Below, piece by piece: positions 35,010-43,386 of a stretch of DNA of 64,000 nt. The DNA is taken from positions 1,201,757-1,265,756 of the forward strand of contig NZ_OY763408.1 in assembly GCF_963667405.1 (NCBI RefSeq), read 5' to 3'. The DNA is from an uncultured Sphaerochaeta sp. (GTDB taxonomy: Bacteria > Spirochaetota > Spirochaetia > Sphaerochaetales > Sphaerochaetaceae). A model generated the notes under the pieces. The model was given only the letters and a program-made list of their open reading frames with translations, did not search any database and was not told the origin of the DNA. Every line of letters starts with the position of its first letter. Within the stretch, counting starts at the first letter, position 1. A program made the translations under genes and the position numbers.

Positions 35010-36194
35010 CTATTCCAAGGCCTGGAGCTGTTTTGCAATCTTCATGCAGAGACTGATTTCCAGGTCTCCTTCCTCCCAACTGCTTGCTTTGTACAGTTTC
35101 TCAGGCCACTCGATGGAAGCAAGGGATTGCAGGAAAGCAAGGTCTTGCGGATAGGTTCTTCCCTCGCTGTCCTTGGCAGTGAATGAGAGAGCCTTGAGGT
35201 ATGCCCTTCCGATGGCATCCCAACCCTTGCCCATTCGTTCCGCTTCGATGATGATGCCCAGCAGCCGGTCATCGTAGCGCAGCTTGCGCTCAAGATCCCG
35301 TCCAACCCGATGCACGGTATCGCCCAAGGCATGATTGGAAAAACGGGTGAGCAAATCCTCAATGTGGGCATCGAGCTCCTCCTTCGAAAAGACGGAGGGA
35401 TGGAGAGCGAGCAGCACATCACGGCTCTGTTGCATGGTGCGGCGCACCTCAGCGCGGATACTGGTATCTTCCAGTACCTGTGCTATGGTGGCACATTCCG
35501 GATGGAGGGCAAACCCGAGATACGCGGTTGTGCTGTGACCCATGTTGTGGATGAACAGCTTGCGGTCCACATACGCTTCAATGGGAGCGACGGGATGGAT
35601 GTCTGCAAAAGATGGCAGCGGATGATGGAAGGCCTCGCTGTCGACAATCAGTTCGTTGTAGGGTTCACTTCGTACCACAAGGAGCTTGGACGGATCCTGG
35701 ATGGGAACCATCTTGCCGATGCTGGTTTGGGCAAGGCCCAGATAGGCATCCACATCAACATGGTTGCCAAGATGGGGAATGAGCAGATCCTTGGCGAACT
35801 GCCTGCAAGCGTGGATGTTCTCGGCCAGGATGATGTCCAATGGGCTTTCAGGTTTCTGTTCATGGCGGAAGATGATGGCCTTGGCAAGGGAGGCTGCAAT
35901 GTGTGGCCAGGCACCACGTCCCACCGAGATGCCAAGCAGATCTGCATCGGCCAGTGCCTGGTTGATCGCCTCCTGATCGGATGCATGGACAGCAGAGACA
36001 TCCCCAATGAGCAGGTGCTGCACATCCTGGTCAAAGACGGTCTCCACCGTATAGGAGTGCTGGGTGTTGAGCGCATCCACCAGCGCCTGGTTGATGTCGA
36101 TGATGACAACCCTGTAGCCTGCCCTGGAGAAGACCTGGGCGATGAAGGAACGGCCGATGTTTCCCCCTCCCCACTGGACAAACAGGTTTTTCAT
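35010..36194 (-). CDS. Mannitol-1-phosphate 5-dehydrogenase-like protein
   Basis: From the ATG at 36192-36194 (MKNLFVQWGGGNIGRSF) the protein has 394 residues, as usual for the polyol-specific long-chain dehydrogenases. The N-terminus is an NAD-binding Rossmann domain (GGGNIGRSFIAQVFSRAGYRVVIID). The C-terminal domain has the active-site segment DRKLFIHNMGHSTTAYLGF, with the catalytic Lys in the RKL motif. MtlD interconverts mannitol-1-phosphate and fructose-6-phosphate; relatives act on other sugar alcohols or uronates. The start overlaps the kinase stop as ATGA, so they form one operon. The longer frame upstream lies inside the kinase gene and was rejected. Confidence 0.82.
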   Translation of the reverse strand: MKNLFVQWGGGNIGRSFIAQVFSRAGYRVVIIDINQALVDALNTQHSYTVETVFDQDVQHLLIGDVSAVHASDQEAINQALADADLLGISVGRGAWPHIAASLAKAIIFRHEQKPESPLDIILAENIHACRQFAKDLLIPHLGNHVDVDAYLGLAQTSIGKMVPIQDPSKLLVVRSEPYNELIVDSEAFHHPLPSFADIHPVAPIEAYVDRKLFIHNMGHSTTAYLGFALHPECATIAQVLEDTSIRAEVRRTMQQSRDVLLALHPSVFSKEELDAHIEDLLTRFSNHALGDTVHRVGRDLERKLRYDDRLLGIIIEAERMGKGWDAIGRAYLKALSFTAKDSEGRTYPQDLAFLQSLASIEWPEKLYKASSWEEGDLEISLCMKIAKQLQALE

Positions 36195-37372
36195 TGTACA
36201 GCTCCCCCATTTTGCAGGTAGGCCTGCACGACCGGCAGCAGCTGTGCAGCTTTCTCTCCCTTCTCCTGTTCCAGGTAGGTCCCCCCGTGATAGGTGCAGG
36301 TATAGCCACCGGATGCGGCTCCCCATGCACAGATGTCCAGCATCGAGAGCGGGGTACCATTCTTCAGCTGTTTTGCGATGCTGACCAACACCCCGCCGAG
36401 GAAATTGTCCCCGCAGCCAGTGGTGTCCTTGCGCAATGAGGGATCCTTGCGCATCAACTCATCCATGTAGGCACTTACCGGGAGTGTGGAAAGCGGGGTG
36501 GGTTCGATGAGGGTCCCTCCCGACCAGAGCAGCATCGGCAGTGCTCCCCGGGTAATGATGAAGGCACCGACGCCAAAGTCCATGAGCATTTGGGCAGCGT
36601 CTTCTGCGCTGGAGGTTCCGGTCAGCCTGAGCGCTTCCTGTTCATCGCAGACCAGGATGTCGATGAAAGGGTAGGAAGGAGTGGACCCCAATGGCCATCG
36701 GCCGGTGTTGCTTGCTTTTTCGTTGCGGAAGTCATAGACCGTTCCCACTACGGTGATGCAACTACGCTCTTTGGCTTTCTTGAGCACCTCGTGCTGCTGG
36801 TCATGCAGGTTCGGGACCAAGGCAGTGCCACCCAAGAGTACTATGTCCGAATCATAAAAGGATGGAGGAAGGTCAGTTGCGTCGAATGCGTACGCTGATC
36901 CTATGGTGTTGATGAAGGATCGTTCCCCTTTGCCGCTTCGCATTGAGGGGTCATCGAACACCTCGGTAGTTGGCGTGCTCATTGACTGTACGGTTTTCAG
37001 CTTGGCATGAAGGGGAGTTCTTGCAATGGTGGAACGCACCAGTTCGGCATTTTCATCAACGCCTACAACCCCATGGAAAATGACCTCTGCATCGCTGTCT
37101 GCAAGGATCTGGGCAGCGTGCACCAGGGCCACCACTGCAGGACCGCCGAGGTTCTTTCCATCGGCTTCGCGGTTGTTGCCAAGGGATGCAATGATCTGCT
37201 GGTGGCTGAGCTTGGCATAGGCTTCGAGGTCTTCGGTGAAGACCAAGCCCCCCTCAATGAGCCCCCCATCCCCGCGCTTCTTGCTCCAGAGGCTGGTGAA
37301 TGCCTCACTCTGATAGGAGCAGTTCCGATAGATTGAATCAATGAGACAGCAGCCGGTTCCCTGGATTCGCAT
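36191..37372 (-). CDS. PfkB-family carbohydrate kinase
   Basis: The start at 37372 (MRIQGTGCCLIDSIY) gives 393 residues and has AGGGGG upstream. The PfkB fold is visible from NLGGPAVVALVHAAQIL (substrate-binding Gly pair) and VVGVDENAELV to the C-terminal signature DTTGCGDNFLGGVL with the catalytic Asp. It phosphorylates a sugar or sugar-like substrate; members include ribokinase, fructokinase and adenosine kinase. With a polyol-phosphate dehydrogenase behind it, a sugar or polyol is most likely. The protein is longer than ribokinase (about 310), with an insert around residues 15-60. Confidence 0.82.
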   Translation of the reverse strand: MRIQGTGCCLIDSIYRNCSYQSEAFTSLWSKKRGDGGLIEGGLVFTEDLEAYAKLSHQQIIASLGNNREADGKNLGGPAVVALVHAAQILADSDAEVIFHGVVGVDENAELVRSTIARTPLHAKLKTVQSMSTPTTEVFDDPSMRSGKGERSFINTIGSAYAFDATDLPPSFYDSDIVLLGGTALVPNLHDQQHEVLKKAKERSCITVVGTVYDFRNEKASNTGRWPLGSTPSYPFIDILVCDEQEALRLTGTSSAEDAAQMLMDFGVGAFIITRGALPMLLWSGGTLIEPTPLSTLPVSAYMDELMRKDPSLRKDTTGCGDNFLGGVLVSIAKQLKNGTPLSMLDICAWGAASGGYTCTYHGGTYLEQEKGEKAAQLLPVVQAYLQNGGAVQ

Positions 37373-37535
37373 GCCACATCCCCCTTGCAAGAGAGTATAG
37401 GACAAAAAGGGGGAGGAGAGAAGAAAAAAGGAGGGTATGCATGGGTCAAGAATCACGCATGCCAAGCATAATCATTAAAATTCTTGAATAGGATTGCTGT
37501 CTGGAAAAGATTCTTGTGTTTTGCGAGGTGTAGAC

Positions 37536-37564
37536 TTGTTTGAAAATACCATATGATATATAAC
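37536..37564 (+). promoter_or_regulatory. Promoter of the TetR-CPBP operon
   Basis: TTGTTT (37536-37541) and TATAAC (37559-37564) are 17 bases apart, 25 bases before the TetR start codon. The spacer is AT-rich with a CATATG core that may bind the regulator. Confidence 0.6.
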
Positions 37565-37588
37565 AGTCGATATCTTAAGGAGACGGCC

Positions 37589-38173
37589 ATGCCCCCAAAG
37601 GAACGTATTACTGAGCAAGCGATCGTGGAAGCTTCCCTTTCTTTGGTTCGCGCAGAAGGGTTGGCAGCACTGCATGCCAGGAATGTGGGCAAAAGACTCG
37701 GATGCTCCGTCCAGCCCATCTTCCATAAGTTTTCCTCCATGGAGAGCCTGAAGGAAGCGGTGCACCTGAAGGCTAATCTGTTGTTTGAGGAACACCTGAA
37801 CAAGGGTCTTGGTTCCCATTCCATCCCATTTCTGGGAATGGGGCTTGCATACATCAACTTCGCAAGAACGGAAAAGGAACTGTTCAAGTTTCTTTTCATG
37901 AGCGACAAGCTGCCCAACCAACATGTCGCCAATCTTGTTTCGGATGAACAGAACAAGCCGATAGTCGCCATCATCTCACAGATGACAGGCTTGGATTTCC
38001 AAAAAGCAGAGCAGATATTCTTGGGAATCTGGCTGATGGTGCACGGAATTGCCTCCATGATGGCGACCAATGAATGCACCCTTGATGAGGCACAGATCGA
38101 AACACTTTTGAAACACACCTTTACCGGTTTGAAACACGAATATGAAAAAGGGGAACAGTCCAATGCACACTGA
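37589..38173 (+). CDS. TetR/AcrR-family transcriptional regulator
   Basis: The 194-residue protein starts at 37589 (MPPKERITEQAIVEA) after AAGGAG. The N-terminal helix-turn-helix (about 8-55) contains GLAALHARNVGKRLGCSVQPIFHKF, with the usual TetR recognition helix. The C-terminal ligand domain resembles the WHG-type TetR group (ELFKFLFMS and ILGIWLMVHGIASMMA-like segments). It overlaps the CPBP gene by 11 bases and probably controls it. Confidence 0.85.
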   Translation: MPPKERITEQAIVEASLSLVRAEGLAALHARNVGKRLGCSVQPIFHKFSSMESLKEAVHLKANLLFEEHLNKGLGSHSIPFLGMGLAYINFARTEKELFKFLFMSDKLPNQHVANLVSDEQNKPIVAIISQMTGLDFQKAEQIFLGIWLMVHGIASMMATNECTLDEAQIETLLKHTFTGLKHEYEKGEQSNAH

Positions 38174-38882
38174 TCAGAGGAAGAAGGGTTTACGGGGAGC
38201 ACTCATCGCAATTTTCATCTACATCGCGTTGGTCAACGTCGGGGATGCCTTGGGAGCACAGTATGGTTTGGGCAGTGTTGTCACCGCACTCTTTGTGCTG
38301 GCACTTGCCGCGGTCCTGGTGAAAACCCAGTCACGCAAGGATCTTGGGCTTGTGCTCCCCCATGTGGGTAACTATCAGAGTGTGGTGTACTATCTGCCGT
38401 TGCTGTTGATGGTGCTCATCCAGTGGTTTGACGGCCTTGAGCCTGGTATGGGGGCCTCTGGAATGGGTGAGGCGGCCCTTTTGATGCTGGGGGTGGGCTT
38501 TGTCGAGGAAGTGTTGTTCCGCGGCTTGCTTTTCCAGGCCATTGAGAAGACCAGCACTACCCGGCGGGCTGTCATCATCAGCGGCGTCACCTTTGGGCTG
38601 GGGCATATCGTGAACCTACTCAGAGGGTACAGTGCATCTGAACTGGCAGGACAAATCGTATTGGCCATTGCAATCGGCATCTTGCTTTCACTCATCATGG
38701 CCAGAACACGAAGTGTAGTTGCTGGGGCTGTGTTCCACATCCTCTTCAATTTCAGTGGAACGGTTACCAAACAAGGATCTGAATCGCAGGGATTGTTTCT
38801 TATCGGCTTGTTGCTCATTTCCCTGGGGGCAATAGTTCTGCTTCTTCGTCCTTCGCTGCAGAAGAAGGTGGCTGTTTCTTGA
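38163..38882 (+). CDS. CPBP-family intramembrane metalloprotease (Abi-like)
   Basis: The 239-residue membrane protein starts at 38163 (MHTDQRKKGLRG) after AGGGGAA; an ATG at 38142 would add seven residues. It has about seven or eight helices. CPBP motifs are complete: Glu115-Glu116 and Arg120 in VEEVLFRG, FGLGHIVN with its His, and HILFN near the end. Family members cleave membrane proteins or act in bacteriocin self-immunity. Co-transcribed with a TetR regulator. Its last 68 bases overlap the convergent RDD gene. Confidence 0.88.
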   Translation: MHTDQRKKGLRGALIAIFIYIALVNVGDALGAQYGLGSVVTALFVLALAAVLVKTQSRKDLGLVLPHVGNYQSVVYYLPLLLMVLIQWFDGLEPGMGASGMGEAALLMLGVGFVEEVLFRGLLFQAIEKTSTTRRAVIISGVTFGLGHIVNLLRGYSASELAGQIVLAIAIGILLSLIMARTRSVVAGAVFHILFNFSGTVTKQGSESQGLFLIGLLLISLGAIVLLLRPSLQKKVAVS

Positions 38883-39300
38883 CCACCACGGTGTTGGCCA
38901 TAGAGTCCTGCAGCATCTGCTTCTTCCGTGAAAAGAGGAGAAGCAGGCTTCCCAGGCCGAGCAGCATCGTACAGACCAATAGGCCCAGGTAACGAAGCAA
39001 GGCGCGGGGGAAACGAAGCGGCATACCAACTTCGGTTGTGATGTTGATGCCCATGAGCCTGCATCCGATGGTACCACGATCGTTGGTCCACAGAAGGGTG
39101 AGGTAGAAGAGGCGGACCAGCAGCATCACCAAGAGTACCGGTATGCTGTAGCCAAGCAAAAAGATGCCGCTTCTCTCTCCGAACAGCCCGTTCAGATACC
39201 AGGCAACCAGAGGTGAGAGCAGTACAGCTGTTATGACATGGTCCAGCAGATAGGCTGAGCATCGTTGCCAATAGGTTGCATAGCTCTCTGTCTCTTGCAC
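38815..39300 (-). CDS. RDD-family membrane protein
   Basis: The 161-residue protein has an RDD domain: YWQRCSAYLLDHVITAVLLSPLV at about 10-32, a second helix pair at about 45-70, then DRGTIGCRLMGINI and a last hydrophobic block at about 104-125. RDD proteins are small membrane proteins, some acting in ion exchange; function here is unknown. The C-terminus is hydrophilic (KKQPPSSAAKDEEAE) and is encoded opposite the end of the CPBP gene. Confidence 0.8.
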   Translation of the reverse strand: MQETESYATYWQRCSAYLLDHVITAVLLSPLVAWYLNGLFGERSGIFLLGYSIPVLLVMLLVRLFYLTLLWTNDRGTIGCRLMGINITTEVGMPLRFPRALLRYLGLLVCTMLLGLGSLLLLFSRKKQMLQDSMANTVVVKKQPPSSAAKDEEAELLPPGK

Positions 39301-39387
39301 AACAATCTCCTTATCCTTGGTTGTAGTGTAAGATGGTCAATTGTGGTTGTCCATGGTGTCTTTCGGTCTTTTGGGTCCTACAAAGAG

Positions 39388-39417
39388 TTCACGGGGCGGG
39401 ACATCCCGCCCCGTGAA
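39388..39417 (-). terminator. GC-rich hairpin after the large lipoprotein gene
   Basis: A perfect 13-bp inverted repeat (39388-39400 with 39405-39417) with a 4-base loop lies 6 bases past the stop codon. The following minus-strand sequence is only weakly T-rich, so it may act as a terminator or 3' stabiliser. Confidence 0.7.
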
Positions 39418-39422
39418 GCTTG

Positions 39423-42260
39423 TCAATCGGCGAGCAGAATCAGGGCATCGTGCGCCTTGAGGGTGACAGCCTCCGATACCGGCCTTCCGTTGTTGGTAGC
39501 CGGATCGAGCTGACCCTTGATGCGTCTGAGGTTGGTTCTTCCCAACCTTCCCTTGATGTCACTGAGACTGATCGTCTTTTCCTCATTGGTTGCGTTCACC
39601 AAGACGATACCATGCTCAAAGTCACGTCTGAAAACGCCTGCATCGGCTTGATGGATCTTCAGGTTCGAGAACTCCAAAGCCCCCTTGCGACCCACATACA
39701 ACGTGGTGATCAGATCCTTGTTCTTCTCCACCGTAATGAAAATGGATGCATGACCGTTGGATCCTTCCACCTGGGATGGCATGAGGTAGTATCCTTTCCA
39801 CATATTGTTTGAGCTTAGGCCGATGCTTGCTTGGCTTGTATGTGTACTGAGGTTTCTCCAGTCAAACTCGAGCAGGAACTGTTTGCTCTCACCATCCTTG
39901 TTTCGGACTGTAGCAATCTTTTTGCTCTTGGTTCCTTTGTCTCCGAGCACTACCGGTTTGGCCAGTGAGAATACTTCGGTCTGGTTCGTGACCAGGTGCT
40001 CTGCTTCACCCAAAGGCATCCCTAGGTATCCCTTTCCTTCAATCGAATCGGTGCTGATGCCTTGCTTATCAACAAGCATCTCATCGAAGAAGATGGGTGC
40101 ACTGCGGCCGTCGACCAGATCGTACTCATAGAATCCATCGGTGAGCAATGCAGTGGCGAAGGCAAGGCGGTTGAGTTCAATGTCCACCTCATCTGCTTCC
40201 CGCTTGTTCTCAGGCACTTCCTCCGGGAATTGCGCTGTGCCCTGGAGGACCATGAAAGAAGGATCCCGATAGAGCTTTCTCATCTGCTGATAGTCGCTGA
40301 GGAAGCCGCTCCACTGGGTCTCAAGGAATTTCTCAGGATCCTGCTGTTCGTACCAACTCCAGTTGAAGGAAATCAAGAAAGCTCCGTTTACCAAGGGGGC
40401 GATTACTGAATCAAGGTATTGGTGAGATATCAGAAGCTCGTCATTACCCACCTTTTCCCGCAAGCTGCGCAGCATGGTCAGGGAAGCTGCCGTGCTCATT
40501 TCGGTAATCCACAAAGGTGTTTCGTCCTTGACCTTGTTCAGGTTGTAGTCGGCATCAACTTTTCTCTTGGTGGATATCCCAGGGATCAAATTACTTCCGC
40601 GTGTAAGCAGGTCGTTCAACATGAGGCCATCCCAGCTGCCGTCAGCAAGGTGGAGGTTAACCGCAGATCTTTTCCAATAATCAAGATAGCGTTCGCCTTT
40701 CTCATTGTACGGGCAGAAAGCTGAGACATTCATGGGAATGGAGGACCACCCGTCTTGTGCATTGATAGTCTCTCCCTTTGCATTGGTCAGATACCAACTC
40801 TTGCTCATGCCGGCGATAAACGCCTGTTCTGCATTGCTCAGCTGATGAAGCTGAGGCCGTGGAAGGCTGCCATCACGTGATGTTATATGCGTCTCAAAAG
40901 CAGGAAGCAATACAATGTTCGGGTTCAAAGTTCTCAGCCGCAGGGAAGCAGCCGGATCGTTGGTCGAGTACATCGCATGCATTCCTACCACTACATCGCT
41001 GAGTGCAAGTCTGCGTTCCAGCTCGTCGAATGACATCCAAGGCGTATCCCCTTGTGCCGATCCGCTGCCATCACGGGCTACCCACTCAGCCATGGAAGTG
41101 AAAAAGTTGCCAAGCCTTGGGTAGGGAGCATCCTTCAGTTTCTGGGCAGGGCTGTCCTCGATGGATTGGGGTACGGTGATTTGCCTGGAGACCCTGAAGT
41201 TTGTCAGTTCAACAGATACGTCACCGGAGAAATTTGCCTCAAGGATATAGATGTCATCCTCGGTACCCGTCTTTACGGCGCCTGTATAGTGGCCTTCTGT
41301 GACTTGATAGGCCGGTATGGCCATGGCTCCTCTGTCAAGTTTGGTGTTGGTTCCGCTGTAGATACGCACCCAACCCAACTGGTCGAGGTTCTTGGGATTC
41401 TTCAATACCTTGTAGTCGAACTCGAGCAGGATGACTGTATCCTTGGGCAATTTGACCACAGAGGAGTTTGTCCAGAGTTTCAGCCACCCTGTGGTGATTA
41501 TACTTGCATTGCCGGTGGGGATAGTGCTTTTACCGATGGTGAAGTCGCCATCACCACGGAGCATCAGCGAATGGGTGTGCTGATACTTTTTGCAGTCCTC
41601 GTAGGCTACCACTGCATTGGTTGCCATATCCTTGATGGTAATCTCTGTAACGGCTATGGCACCCTTGCTGACCACATTCATCAGCAGCTGGTAGTCTGAA
41701 TACTGCTTCAGTTGTGCCTGCATGGTGGCAACGCCTTCCGTTCCTGCAGGTTCGGTTAGGAAGATCGATTGTTCGACCCAATTGTTCTGCTGGGCACCGG
41801 TGTTGGAAAATAGGATTGTTTCGAAGCCTTCATCGGGGGTCTCGAGCACTTTGTAGCGATAACTCACCTCATACCAGCCACCGGGATTCAGTGGGATGAT
41901 GTTTGGATCGGTTCGATAGTATTGCATGTATTTTTGCGATCCATCGCTTTTTCCTAGTACCCAAGGGTCCTCATCCTCTTTTGGGAAAGTCCCAATTTCT
42001 CCCACCAGGAAGCCACGGGTGGGGGCGTGGATGACTGCAGAGAAATCCTCCACTCCAAGCAGTTCATATTCGCAAGTTTTTCCTGCTGCTTCGGTAGGCA
42101 GGGTAAGCGGCGCCGTCTCCAACTTCTTGTAGGTTGGAGAGTACATCAGGGCCAGATTGTCCTCTTGTTGTGTAGAAGAGCAGGATGTGAAGGGCAGCAA
42201 CAGCAACAGGACCAGGAGAACGGAAAGCAATGGCTTTCCTTGTGTTCCATGGTCGTACAT
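39423..42260 (-). CDS. Large lipoprotein with GHL15-like glycoside hydrolase region
   Basis: The 945-residue protein has a signal with an FTSC lipobox (Cys27) and an AAAGGAG site before the start. Residues about 70-360 look like two carbohydrate-binding-like beta domains (EVSYRYKVLETP and LEFDYKVLKNPKN segments). Residues about 370-740 resemble the hypothetical glycosyl hydrolase GHL15 barrel: WVARDGSG, LLPAFET, a WDGLMLNDL strand end that would carry catalytic acids, and ELLISHQYLDSV. The tail (about 780-945) is again beta-rich. It is probably a surface polysaccharide-degrading or -binding lipoprotein. The assignment rests on motif resemblance and the substrate is unknown. Confidence 0.65.
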   Translation of the reverse strand: MYDHGTQGKPLLSVLLVLLLLLPFTSCSSTQQEDNLALMYSPTYKKLETAPLTLPTEAAGKTCEYELLGVEDFSAVIHAPTRGFLVGEIGTFPKEDEDPWVLGKSDGSQKYMQYYRTDPNIIPLNPGGWYEVSYRYKVLETPDEGFETILFSNTGAQQNNWVEQSIFLTEPAGTEGVATMQAQLKQYSDYQLLMNVVSKGAIAVTEITIKDMATNAVVAYEDCKKYQHTHSLMLRGDGDFTIGKSTIPTGNASIITTGWLKLWTNSSVVKLPKDTVILLEFDYKVLKNPKNLDQLGWVRIYSGTNTKLDRGAMAIPAYQVTEGHYTGAVKTGTEDDIYILEANFSGDVSVELTNFRVSRQITVPQSIEDSPAQKLKDAPYPRLGNFFTSMAEWVARDGSGSAQGDTPWMSFDELERRLALSDVVVGMHAMYSTNDPAASLRLRTLNPNIVLLPAFETHITSRDGSLPRPQLHQLSNAEQAFIAGMSKSWYLTNAKGETINAQDGWSSIPMNVSAFCPYNEKGERYLDYWKRSAVNLHLADGSWDGLMLNDLLTRGSNLIPGISTKRKVDADYNLNKVKDETPLWITEMSTAASLTMLRSLREKVGNDELLISHQYLDSVIAPLVNGAFLISFNWSWYEQQDPEKFLETQWSGFLSDYQQMRKLYRDPSFMVLQGTAQFPEEVPENKREADEVDIELNRLAFATALLTDGFYEYDLVDGRSAPIFFDEMLVDKQGISTDSIEGKGYLGMPLGEAEHLVTNQTEVFSLAKPVVLGDKGTKSKKIATVRNKDGESKQFLLEFDWRNLSTHTSQASIGLSSNNMWKGYYLMPSQVEGSNGHASIFITVEKNKDLITTLYVGRKGALEFSNLKIHQADAGVFRRDFEHGIVLVNATNEEKTISLSDIKGRLGRTNLRRIKGQLDPATNNGRPVSEAVTLKAHDALILLAD

Positions 42261-42590
42261 AGTTCGCTCCTTTAGCTAGTGATCCTCTTCAAAGGAGAAG
42301 CCCTAAATGCTAATATGTCAAGTAGTTAGTAATGATGTAAATATCGCTGATGGAATGTTTTAATAACGTAGTGAAGCACAAGGGTATGTGCGTAGGGACC
42401 TTATCTCTTCCTCACAACAGGATAGGGTGCATACTTGTAAAGTATAGCAAAATACTAAGTGATGGTGATGATTTTCCTGAAGCCGATCCATAGGAACAGA
42501 GCCTCTGCCGAAAGAAACTAATAATAATCTGCCAGTGCTAGACACGTGTGTGGTAGTATGACGAGGAACAGGCTGATATGGGGGGGGTCT
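42261..42590. other. Divergent intergenic region between the large lipoprotein and P13-like genes
   Basis: The 330 bases contain no supported gene. A dyad ATACTT/AAGTAT (42431-42436 with 42440-42445) lies centrally and a TTGACA on the minus strand lies about 50 bases before the lipoprotein start, but its -10 partner is poor. Promoters for both genes must lie here; I cannot assign them firmly. Confidence 0.5.
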
Positions 42591-43316
42591 ATGAAGCGGA
42601 TAGCATGTATGGCGTTCCTGTTGGTTCTGATGGTAAACACATTGTTTGCTTCCATTGTTGGTGATGCGCTTGGATCCATAGTTGGTTCGAGTTTGGACAT
42701 GGCTGCATCGGACTATGCTACTGTTGTGCAAATCGATGGACAGGAAATTGGTTTCGGCGGAAAGGGAATCGCATCCTTGAAGCGTACATTCAAGCAACAC
42801 GATTTTTCCCAGGTTTCTTATCAGCAGCGGCAAGAGATCTACGGGAAGGCTCAGATAAGCCTCGGTTGGCCCGCATGGAAAAACCTCTTGGTAGGGTTCG
42901 GGAAAGGATCAAAACTGCAGGGGGATTTTGGGGGCATGCTGTTCGGCCAGATCAGCGACTGGACTACCTTGTCCATTGCAGGGGCTGGAATGGGGATAAT
43001 CCTGCTGGATATCCTGTTTGTACAAATCTTCAGCGCATCCAATGATTCGATGCAACTGAACAATCCCGATGATCCCTTTAATCAGCTCGGCATTGCGGCC
43101 ATGGCAATCGGAGGTGGTGCTTTTGCTGTGGGGCGGCTCATCCAAGCTCTTATTCCTCTTACGTTTGGAGCTCGCTACAACAAGGCTCTTCGCAAGGGGC
43201 TCCTGCTGGATAAAAACCTTTCCGATACGCTTGGCCTCGACGTTGCATTGGTTCCCGTCTCAGGCTCCTTGGCTATCCGATGGGTTGGAAAAGTATCACT
43301 GAATCCACGTACGTAG
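42591..43316 (+). CDS. P13-like spirochaetal membrane protein
   Basis: From the ATG at 42591 (MKRIACMAF) the protein has 241 residues; a GGGGGGG tract serves as ribosome-binding site. It has a signal peptide (cleavage near LFA-S), then NLLVGFGKGSKLQGDFGGMLFGQISDW, two hydrophobic helices (about 125-147 and 163-183) and a closing region LTFGARYNKALRKGLLLDKN followed by beta segments. This order resembles the Borrelia P13 porin-like family (a GFGIGS..QGD motif, two helices, then FTFAPNYNKxL). The match is from memory of the motif and needs a profile search. An outer- or inner-membrane channel role is inference. Confidence 0.5.
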   Translation: MKRIACMAFLLVLMVNTLFASIVGDALGSIVGSSLDMAASDYATVVQIDGQEIGFGGKGIASLKRTFKQHDFSQVSYQQRQEIYGKAQISLGWPAWKNLLVGFGKGSKLQGDFGGMLFGQISDWTTLSIAGAGMGIILLDILFVQIFSASNDSMQLNNPDDPFNQLGIAAMAIGGGAFAVGRLIQALIPLTFGARYNKALRKGLLLDKNLSDTLGLDVALVPVSGSLAIRWVGKVSLNPRT

Positions 43317-43386
43317 TCCTGGAATAGTGTTCTGCAAAGCATCGCAAAACTGGAACAATCTGCAAAACATGCATATACTGAGCGGT

